Source: Lentisphaeria bacterium UBA1829 (GTDB lineage Bacteria > Verrucomicrobiota > Lentisphaeria > Victivallales > UBA1829). From it: DNA of 5,813 nt. A program made the translations under genes and the position numbers. The stretch spans positions 1 to 5,813 of the forward strand of contig DDJH01000150.1 in the NCBI GenBank assembly GCA_002338895.1, written 5' to 3'. Shown piece after piece: positions 1 to 5,265 of this stretch. The notes under the pieces were generated by a model. That model was not told the origin of the DNA and made no database searches. It saw only the letters and a program-made list of their open reading frames with translations. Positions within the stretch are counted from its first letter, which is position 1. Every line of letters begins with the position of its first letter.

Positions 1-602
1 GTTTTGATGCGGTCCTTCTGGACCTTGAGAGCGATGTTCTGGCCGAGGCGTTTGAAATCGTCGCACTTCTCGTCATAGCGTTCGACGGAGGTCTTCTGAA
101 GACGGTTTTTCCGCGTGGCGTCCTGAAAAATCTGACGGAACAGATTGTTGTAGTGATGAATCGCCTCATACGTTCCGGATTCCGGATACGGATTTTCAAA
201 GGTTCCGGATTCATAGGAATAGTTCAGTTTCCGGAGATACTTGATCTGCCTGCGCAGTTCGGCGGCGTGCTCCGCGACCGATCCGGTCCCGCGGACCAGT
301 CCGCCGGAGGAGACCCCCTTGATCTGCACGCAGGAGGCGAGTTTGTTCATCGTCGTCTGCAGCGTCACTCTCGGGATTCCGAGTTTCTGGGCGGAGCGCT
401 GAAGCTTGTAGGCGCGGTCGACTGCCATCGTGATCCGTCTGCGGTATTCGTCGCGGAACATCGACTTCACGCCGGCTTTCTTGACCTCGTCATAGGATTT
501 GTCCAGAAAGTCGACATCGGATTCGAACTCGTCCAGCAGTCCTTCCGCTCCCGCGGCCAGCGGCAGCAGCAGGATTCCCAGCAGCAGACTGTGCAGTTTC
601 AT
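1..602 (-). CDS. Exported charged helical protein of unknown function (3' end outside the window)
   Basis: The frame is open from the ATG at 602 through the left edge: 200 complete codons with no stop. It begins with a clear signal peptide, MKLHSLLLGILLLPLAAGAEG, with probable cleavage after AGA near residue 19. The visible mature part is rich in Lys, Arg, Glu and Asp and looks mostly alpha-helical (FESDVDFLDKSYDEVKKAG; EHAAELRRQIKYLRKL; RYDEKCDDFKRLGQNI). A short Gly/Ser-rich turn (KGVSSGGLVRGTGS) lies near residue 100 and a Tyr/Pro/Ser/Gly segment (YESGTFENPYPESGTYEA) near 130. Two cysteines, one at about residue 93 and one at about 180, could pair in the periplasm. There is no lipobox and no further membrane helix in view. 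I do not recognise the family. It follows the deacetylase-like gene by 45 bp on the same strand with its own strong ribosome-binding site, so co-transcription is likely. Any functional link to the deacetylase is inference. Confidence 0.85.
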   Translation of the reverse strand, partial: MKLHSLLLGILLLPLAAGAEGLLDEFESDVDFLDKSYDEVKKAGVKSMFRDEYRRRITMAVDRAYKLQRSAQKLGIPRVTLQTTMNKLASCVQIKGVSSGGLVRGTGSVAEHAAELRRQIKYLRKLNYSYESGTFENPYPESGTYEAIHHYNNLFRQIFQDATRKNRLQKTSVERYDEKCDDFKRLGQNIALKVQKDRIK

Positions 603-609
603 TTGCAGG

Positions 610-616
610 CTCCTTT
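610..616 (-). promoter_or_regulatory. Ribosome-binding site of the small exported protein
   Basis: Minus-strand AAAGGAG lies 7 nt before the ATG at 602-600. It confirms the start of the left-edge gene and is placed in the 45-bp gap behind the deacetylase-like stop codon. No terminator-like hairpin with a T-tract is seen in that gap. Confidence 0.72.
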
Positions 617-647
617 CCCTCTTCACCGAACCACCGCTTCCGAGGAT

Positions 648-2480
648 TTATTTCAGCGGCAGGAATTCCACACAAGACTCATTTTCCCCGTTCAGAAACA
701 GGAAATGCACCCGGTTCTGCGGCGATTTCAGAACGATCCGGTTCACACCGTTGCGGGGCGTCAGTTCAGCGGTATGCTTCCGGAACGTGATTTTCTCTCC
801 GTTCATCCAGACCTCGCTGTTCAGCCATTTGTTGTCGGCCAGGGACTGGAGGGTCAGCTTTCCACCTTTCCGGGGTTTGAAGTCGACCACCGCAAGGTAG
901 CCCGGAATTTTCTCCCGGACGTTTTCCGGATACAGCACCCCAGTCCCGACGTGCTCCCGTTTCTTCTTCATGCCGGGAACCAGACCGGAGAGATCGGCGG
1001 ACGGAGTCGAAAGTTTTGCAAGATCCGGCTTCTCCGGAGAGATGAAATATCCGGCCGCATCATTCATCACCATCGGCAGATTCTTCTCTTCATTCTCCCG
1101 GAGATCGGCATAGAGCCGATAGCGTTTCCCGTCGCGCACGAAATCCGCCTGTACCACGTAGTAGGGTTTTCCATAGCGGTAGAAGAGGGCGGTCTTTCTG
1201 GAGTTCTGAGTTGCGGAAACGGTTGTTCCGGTTGTGCGGCCGACATCTTTTCGGATGGTCTCCTTCTCCCACGGCGAGGGGAAGCGGAATGTGAAGGCAA
1301 GCTGTTCCACGGGTTTTCCGTCGAGGGTTTTCAGAACGGCGTCCCATGTCATCGGCGAGCGGTGTTTCAGAACCAGGGAGACAAACGGAATCTCATTGCT
1401 TTTTCCATTTGCATCGGTGCGTCCGAACACGGTCGGCAGAGTCTGAGTCTTGTCATGGGGCAGCTCCACGGAATCGCCGTGCAGCACCGCGCCGGTCGCC
1501 CCGAGCGCTTTCGCCCTGCTGATCGAGAACCAGAGCGGGACGCGGGCCCCGAGTTCGATCGGCTGCATCCGGGTCACGGTGAATTCCGCCGTTTTCCCGT
1601 TGACCTTTTTCGTCACCGTCGCATTCTGAGCCTCATAGCGATAGGCGCCGTATTCGTTCTGGTTGCAGTACCACCATTCGGGGTTCCCGGCCAGACGGGC
1701 GTAGGCTTTGTCCAGATTGACCAGTCCTTCCGGCGTATGCCACGAGTGCATCGACATGGAGATCGACGGCTGAATCGCCAGCGCCTTCTTGTTTTTCAGC
1801 GCGGAAGCCAGCTGCTGTTCGAGTTTCTTCAGATCCGGATTGCGGTCGCCGGGCGTCAAAACGCGCGACTGGGCAAAACTCTTTTCCGGATACCCGAGAT
1901 ATTTCTCCTGGGCGGGATAGAGCACATCGGGAGCGGAAATCACACCGGAAGCGCGCATGGCCCATCCGATGCTCTGTGCGACTTTCGGATCGGCCCCAGT
2001 CCATGCGCAGAACGGCAGGACCTGGGCGTTGACCGGGATCTGCGCCTCGGTTTCCAGCTGGATGCGGTTGCTCATATATTCCCGGAAATGTTCATTCGGG
2101 TTCTGGGCGGGAAGCTGCGGGTGGGTGACCGTATGCAGACCGACGGTGCAGCCGCCTTTCAGAAGTTTGGCGAGATAATCCGGATCTTTCTTCAGAACCC
2201 AGTTGTTCCGTCCGAGAAAAAAGGTTCCCTTGATCTTATGTTTCAGCATGATCTCGTGGGTTTTGAGATGGGAGTAGGAGGAGTCGTCCCAGCGGGAAGA
2301 GAAGGCGAGTTTGTAATCCGCGGGAAGAGCTTTTGCGGTCAGGACCGCATTCCGGGCGTCCTGTTCGGTCGGGAACGAGAGCGTGAATGTCTGGGAATAT
2401 TCCCGGAACTGGAGCGGATTTTCCGCCGAAAGCAATGGAATCATCGAAAATAGAGCGAGGAAAAGCGCATTTTTCTTCAT
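648..2480 (-). CDS. Exported polysaccharide deacetylase-like protein (NodB/CE4 fold) with long C-terminal beta region
   Basis: The 610-residue product starts with a signal peptide (MKKNALFLALFSMIPLLSA, probable cleavage before Glu20), so it should act outside the cytoplasm. The N-terminal half resembles the NodB/CE4 fold. RWDDSS (63-68) sits where family motif 1 (TFDDG) belongs, KGTFFL (84-89) follows as the next strand, and HTVTH (116-120) matches the metal-binding HxxxH of motif 2. MHSWH (244-248) near 240 could supply the late histidine motif. The usual RxPY motif is not evident; LPFCAW (155-160) lies in that area. Residues from about 285 to 610 are beta-rich, and the part near 540-588, with SEVWMNGEKI and NGVNRIVLK, looks like a galactose-binding-type jelly roll. 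CE4 enzymes remove N- or O-acetyl groups from chitin, peptidoglycan, xylan or other glycans; the substrate here cannot be read. The protein is far longer than a bare CE4 domain (about 200 residues). It is first in its own unit, with a promoter and ribosome-binding site upstream. Confidence 0.75.
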   Translation of the reverse strand: MKKNALFLALFSMIPLLSAENPLQFREYSQTFTLSFPTEQDARNAVLTAKALPADYKLAFSSRWDDSSYSHLKTHEIMLKHKIKGTFFLGRNNWVLKKDPDYLAKLLKGGCTVGLHTVTHPQLPAQNPNEHFREYMSNRIQLETEAQIPVNAQVLPFCAWTGADPKVAQSIGWAMRASGVISAPDVLYPAQEKYLGYPEKSFAQSRVLTPGDRNPDLKKLEQQLASALKNKKALAIQPSISMSMHSWHTPEGLVNLDKAYARLAGNPEWWYCNQNEYGAYRYEAQNATVTKKVNGKTAEFTVTRMQPIELGARVPLWFSISRAKALGATGAVLHGDSVELPHDKTQTLPTVFGRTDANGKSNEIPFVSLVLKHRSPMTWDAVLKTLDGKPVEQLAFTFRFPSPWEKETIRKDVGRTTGTTVSATQNSRKTALFYRYGKPYYVVQADFVRDGKRYRLYADLRENEEKNLPMVMNDAAGYFISPEKPDLAKLSTPSADLSGLVPGMKKKREHVGTGVLYPENVREKIPGYLAVVDFKPRKGGKLTLQSLADNKWLNSEVWMNGEKITFRKHTAELTPRNGVNRIVLKSPQNRVHFLFLNGENESCVEFLPLK

Positions 2481-2486
2481 GGAAAT

Positions 2487-2492
2487 CTCCCT
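2487..2492 (-). promoter_or_regulatory. Ribosome-binding site of the deacetylase-like gene
   Basis: Minus-strand AGGGAG lies 6 nt before the ATG at 2480-2478. It supports the start chosen, from which a signal peptide is encoded immediately. Confidence 0.7.
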
Positions 2493-2525
2493 GTTTCATC
2501 GATCAATTTGAATGGATATAACGGG

Positions 2526-2554
2526 AATATAATGGTTCTTCCGACGTCTGTCAA
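2526..2554 (-). promoter_or_regulatory. Sigma70-type promoter for the deacetylase-like operon
   Basis: On the minus strand, TTGACA (2554-2549) is separated by exactly 17 bp from TATATT (2531-2526). The -35 box is a perfect consensus and the -10 box differs from TATAAT at one position. Transcription would begin around 2519, giving a leader of about 40 nt before the ATG at 2480. It lies just downstream of the bat terminator, where a new transcription unit must begin. I see no clear operator palindrome over it. Confidence 0.82.
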
Positions 2555-2606
2555 TCGTTCCGGGCGGCATTTTAATCAAAAAAAAATGAAAGACGCAGCA
2601 ACGGGG

Positions 2607-2643
2607 AAAAAAAGTCTCCGCACCGGATTTCCGATACGGAGAC
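2607..2643 (-). terminator. Rho-independent terminator of the bat unit
   Basis: Read on the minus strand, GTCTCCG (2643-2637) pairs perfectly with CGGAGAC (2620-2614). A possible short inner stem, CGGA/TCCG, lies within the loop. The stem is followed at once by seven T residues (2613-2607). Stem plus uninterrupted T-tract, 37 bp after the batE stop, is the classic intrinsic terminator layout. It should stop bat transcription before the deacetylase-like gene. Confidence 0.88.
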
Positions 2644-2651
2644 ACAAAACA

Positions 2652-2668
2652 GGACAATGCAGTTGTCC
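2652..2668 (-). other. Small hairpin between the batE stop and the terminator
   Basis: A perfect 6-bp inverted repeat, GGACAA/TTGTCC, encloses a 5-nt loop 11 bp past the batE stop codon. On the minus strand it is followed by TGTTTTG, too interrupted for a good U-tract. It may add to termination or protect the 3' end of the transcript together with the stronger hairpin just downstream. It could also be chance. Confidence 0.45.
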
Positions 2669-2679
2669 GATCGGGATAT

Positions 2680-3468
2680 TTAAAAATCCCAGATGGTCCG
2701 CACATCGCTTTTTCTGACCCATCCCTCGGCGGCCCCGGAGCGGACGCGAACCCAGTCCAGACGGGATTCGACGATCGACACATCCTCTCCCGGCTGGAGA
2801 TTGATCTCCGACAGGCGCGGCGACTGCGTGGACGGCAGCGCATAGACCGGAGCGTTCCGTGTCAGCACCACCGCCAGCGACGAATTGTACGATGTCGCAT
2901 TCTGTGCAAGAATCGCCGCGAAGGAGAGTCCGGCCAGAATCAGTCCTCCCCCGAGCAGCGATCCCCAGAGCGGGGGTTTCACGAACCGGCGGAATCCGAG
3001 CGCGACAAACACCACAGCCGCCCCCGCCATCACCAGAAACATCCACTCATCCGGACGCAGATGATCCCGCACATACGGCAGCACATCCGCCGGACTTTCC
3101 AGACGGTGTTTCTCCGGCAGCGCCAGTTTCCGGCGGGTCAGATTCAGATTCTCCAGAATGTCCGAATCGCGCGGCGCAATTCTCAGCGCGCTCTCGTACG
3201 ACGCCAGAGCCCTGGAGTACTCCCCCTTCTGATACTGGCAGTTTCCGATGTTGTAATACAGCTTTGCCGAAGGCGCCGTCGAGCGCAGAAGCGATTGATA
3301 ATACGCCTCCGCCTCCGCAAAGCGTCCTTCATCGTAGGCGGTCATCGCGGCCTCCGGGGAGAGGATCTTCTCCGGTTTCCCCGGGTCCGGCGGAGCCGCC
3401 TGAAGCGCACTTGCGGCGAACAGCAGTCCGACGCAAACCAGTTTTGACAATGTCTTTATCAGTTTCAT
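2680..3468 (-). CDS. batE: BatE from an internal start: secreted TPR plus SH3-like membrane protein (alternative product)
   Basis: This is the C-terminal 262 residues of the continuous BatD-BatE frame, listed separately because the sequence carries its own start signals. Minus-strand GAGGAG lies 6 nt before the ATG. The first 25 residues form a textbook signal peptide: basic start MKLIKTLSK, hydrophobic core, then the ALQA/A cleavage pattern. The mature part has two TPR-like helix pairs (GRFAEAEAYYQSLL; YYNIGNCQYQKGEYSRALASYESAL), two membrane helices and a bacterial SH3-like domain. This TPR-TM-TM-SH3 layout matches BatE-type proteins. Known bat clusters encode BatD and BatE as separate, often tightly spaced genes, so internal initiation by coupling to batD translation is plausible. 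Both a long fusion and this shorter protein could exist; the sequence cannot decide between them. Confidence 0.6.
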   Translation of the reverse strand: MKLIKTLSKLVCVGLLFAASALQAAPPDPGKPEKILSPEAAMTAYDEGRFAEAEAYYQSLLRSTAPSAKLYYNIGNCQYQKGEYSRALASYESALRIAPRDSDILENLNLTRRKLALPEKHRLESPADVLPYVRDHLRPDEWMFLVMAGAAVVFVALGFRRFVKPPLWGSLLGGGLILAGLSFAAILAQNATSYNSSLAVVLTRNAPVYALPSTQSPRLSEINLQPGEDVSIVESRLDWVRVRSGAAEGWVRKSDVRTIWDF

Positions 3469-5247
3469 TTTAAACTCCTCGTTCAAGCCGGAGCCCCCGA
3501 ACGACCAGGAGGAATCGGAAAGCTTCCGCAGAGTTTCGCCCAGCTCCCGGTTCTCTTCTCCGGCAATGGCTGCACTTTCACTGAGACTGGATCCGGGCGG
3601 CAGATCCAGGCAGTCGTTCACATAAGAGGCGATCTCCGAATTCAGATCCGGCAGAGCCTCCGGTTTTGTCTGTTTCAGACGTTTCAAAAGTTCGTTTTTC
3701 CGTTTCGCCGCGGCATGACGGCGCCTCCGTCCGGGATCGTTTTCCCGTGCGCGGCGATGCAGGTGAAGCAGTTCGGCGGCGATCCAGAAGGCAAGTCCCG
3801 CGAACAGCACGATTCCGCCCGGCACGATCCAGTTCCGCCACAGCGGAAGGGAGATCTCTTCAAAAGGACCTTTTTTCAGATAGAGCACCCCCGTCGGCCC
3901 GCGCTGTTCCGGCGCTTCCGGAGCGAGCTCCTCCTGCGGAGCGGACGCATCGATCACGCTCGGTCCCGCACTGCCGCGGAAGACGGCCGCGGATTTCTCC
4001 ACCTCCACCGCCATCTCGGAACGGGCCTCCACGTATTTTCCGGACGAGGGATCAAACGTGGAGAACTTCAATTTCAGTTCCTGCACCCCTTCACGGGTCG
4101 GGATGAGAATATATTTGATCCGGGCGGATCCGGCGGACTCGTTCCGCTCCGTTTCCGGACTGTAGACCCGGAAACCGGGGAACTCAAGCGCGGGAGCCTT
4201 CAGCGTCCCGAGCGAACCTTCGCCGCGGACATCCACAAACAGAGTCAGCGCCTCGCCGACGCGTCCTTTTGTCCCGGAGAGCGATGTTTCCACGTTCCAC
4301 TTTCCGACCAGTCCCAGGAAGTGAGCATCTCCGGTTCTTGGCGGCAGCGGCTTGATCTCCAGCTGCGGAAGCGAGGCGCGCACCGCATGACGGACCAGTC
4401 GGGATCCGCCGAAAAACGGATCATCGAAGAAGCTGTCGAAGAGCGACCCGGATCTTCTGCGGGAGCGCGGCGTCTCGATCCCGACATTGGCAACCGCCGT
4501 CAGATTCAGACGCCCGAAGGTGATCGGACGAATCGTCGTCCGGAAAAAGTATACAAAATACGCCCGTCCATCTATCTCCGTCTGTCCCCGGCGCGGACGC
4601 TCGAACTTCGGATTTTCCGGATTCTCCTTCTGGTAATCGCGGAAGAGAATCTGGGATTTTTCCCCCGTCTGGATTTCGGGCCAGCTCATCTCGCAGCGCA
4701 GGTTCCGAGCCTGATAGATCCGCACTTCCAGCGGGATCTCCTCGCCCGCATAGAACTGACGGTCGCCTTCCGGGATGGAGATCTCGGCAAAGAGCAGTTT
4801 ATCCAGCTCCACCGCTTCCCGGGGAGCGGAGCCGCCGTCCGGCGCACTGGAGCGTCCCGGAGAAAAGCGCGGAGCGGTTGCACGGAATGTCACGGGCCGG
4901 GTCGTCTGCGTATTCCCCCCGACACGGACCGAAATGGCGGGAATGGTGTATTCGCCCGGTTTTTCCACGATGAAACGGTATGTCTGCGTCACGGCATACG
5001 AGGCGCGCCCGTTGACGATCCGGGTGCTCCGGCTCGTGCTCCGTCCCACCCAGTTCAATCCGGGGACCTCCGGCATCCGGCCGGGTTCCGGCATGGCGTT
5101 CCCGTCATACGAGATTGAAAACTCCGCCGGGATGCCTGCATAGACCGGTCCCGATCCGATCTCCGCCGTCAGCTCGGCGGCCGGAAGAACCGAAACCGCC
5201 AGCAGAAGAGCGAATGCACTGATCCATTTGAATGAATGTCTGATCAT
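2680..5247 (-). CDS. batD: BatD-BatE continuous reading frame (oxygen-tolerance family BatD fused to TPR/SH3 protein BatE)
   Basis: One uninterrupted 855-codon frame holds what are normally two genes. Residues 1-24 are a signal peptide (hydrophobic AFALLLAVSVL, then PAAE). Residues 25-470 are beta-rich periplasmic BatD domains, including the Phe-rich FDSFFDDPFF at about 270-279 that I associate with BatD. Residues 473-495 form a membrane helix, followed by a strongly basic tail (GRRRRHAAAKRK) and a small helical cytoplasmic domain to about residue 590. At residue 594 a second signal peptide starts (MKLIKTLSK, then VCVGLLFAASALQA). After it come two TPR-like units (631-694), two membrane helices (735-751 and 759-780) and an SH3-like domain (790-855) with GEDVSIVE and DWVRVRSGAAEGWV. 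Bat proteins are proposed to act as a periplasmic/inner-membrane complex with MoxR and VWA partners; the biochemical role is not settled. The missing stop between the halves is the oddity: it may be a true fusion, two products through internal initiation, or an indel artefact. Confidence 0.85.
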   Translation of the reverse strand: MIRHSFKWISAFALLLAVSVLPAAELTAEIGSGPVYAGIPAEFSISYDGNAMPEPGRMPEVPGLNWVGRSTSRSTRIVNGRASYAVTQTYRFIVEKPGEYTIPAISVRVGGNTQTTRPVTFRATAPRFSPGRSSAPDGGSAPREAVELDKLLFAEISIPEGDRQFYAGEEIPLEVRIYQARNLRCEMSWPEIQTGEKSQILFRDYQKENPENPKFERPRRGQTEIDGRAYFVYFFRTTIRPITFGRLNLTAVANVGIETPRSRRRSGSLFDSFFDDPFFGGSRLVRHAVRASLPQLEIKPLPPRTGDAHFLGLVGKWNVETSLSGTKGRVGEALTLFVDVRGEGSLGTLKAPALEFPGFRVYSPETERNESAGSARIKYILIPTREGVQELKLKFSTFDPSSGKYVEARSEMAVEVEKSAAVFRGSAGPSVIDASAPQEELAPEAPEQRGPTGVLYLKKGPFEEISLPLWRNWIVPGGIVLFAGLAFWIAAELLHLHRRARENDPGRRRRHAAAKRKNELLKRLKQTKPEALPDLNSEIASYVNDCLDLPPGSSLSESAAIAGEENRELGETLRKLSDSSWSFGGSGLNEEFKMKLIKTLSKLVCVGLLFAASALQAAPPDPGKPEKILSPEAAMTAYDEGRFAEAEAYYQSLLRSTAPSAKLYYNIGNCQYQKGEYSRALASYESALRIAPRDSDILENLNLTRRKLALPEKHRLESPADVLPYVRDHLRPDEWMFLVMAGAAVVFVALGFRRFVKPPLWGSLLGGGLILAGLSFAAILAQNATSYNSSLAVVLTRNAPVYALPSTQSPRLSEINLQPGEDVSIVESRLDWVRVRSGAAEGWVRKSDVRTIWDF
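3475..3480 (-). promoter_or_regulatory. Internal ribosome-binding site for BatE
   Basis: Minus-strand GAGGAG is followed by a TTTAAA spacer of 6 nt and then the ATG at 3468. In the BatD frame these bases read Glu-Glu-Phe-Lys. A well-spaced Shine-Dalgarno directly before a signal-peptide start is unlikely to be chance and supports separate initiation of BatE. The spacing matches the other genes in this window (6-7 nt). Confidence 0.65.
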
Positions 5248-5254
5248 AGAAAAA

Positions 5255-5260
5255 CTCCTT
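5255..5260 (-). promoter_or_regulatory. Ribosome-binding site of batD
   Basis: Minus-strand AAGGAG lies 7 nt upstream of the ATG at 5247-5245, inside the 18-bp gap after the BatC-like stop codon. It fixes the batD start at 5247, because the signal peptide begins directly at that Met. The short gap leaves no room for a separate promoter, so expression should come from the upstream cluster. Confidence 0.8.
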
Positions 5261-5265
5261 CCCTC

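Noticed and set aside
603..647. Possible terminator between the deacetylase-like gene and the left-edge gene
   Set aside because: Only weak pairing can be drawn and there is no T-tract on the minus strand, so I treat the two genes as co-transcribed.
153..2453. A 766-codon open frame on the plus strand
   Set aside because: It lies fully antisense to the deacetylase-like gene and the start of the left-edge gene. It has no Shine-Dalgarno or domain-like pattern and is rich in Arg, His, Phe and Gly, as expected for the complement of G+C-rich coding sequence. The minus-strand genes have signal peptides, motifs and ribosome-binding sites.
2501..2517. Similarity of the 17 bp at 2501-2517 to 5221-5237 (two mismatches)
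   Set aside because: The second copy codes for the BatD signal-peptide region and the first is a leader. The match is short, A/T-rich and not flanked by further similarity, so chance is the simplest explanation.
2496..2843. A minus-strand frame running from inside batE through the intergenic region
   Set aside because: It overlaps batE in another frame, crosses the terminator and promoter, and its end near 2496 has no protein-like features. A 24-codon stretch from an ATG at 2570 has no ribosome-binding site and lies over the promoter.
2859..3473. A 204-codon open frame on the plus strand across the BatE region
   Set aside because: Antisense to the TPR and membrane segments of BatE; composition is Pro/Ser/Arg-rich low complexity typical of a shadow frame.
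3715..5118. A 467-codon open frame on the plus strand
   Set aside because: Antisense shadow of BatD: Arg/Pro/Gly-rich, no recognisable domain, no ribosome-binding site.
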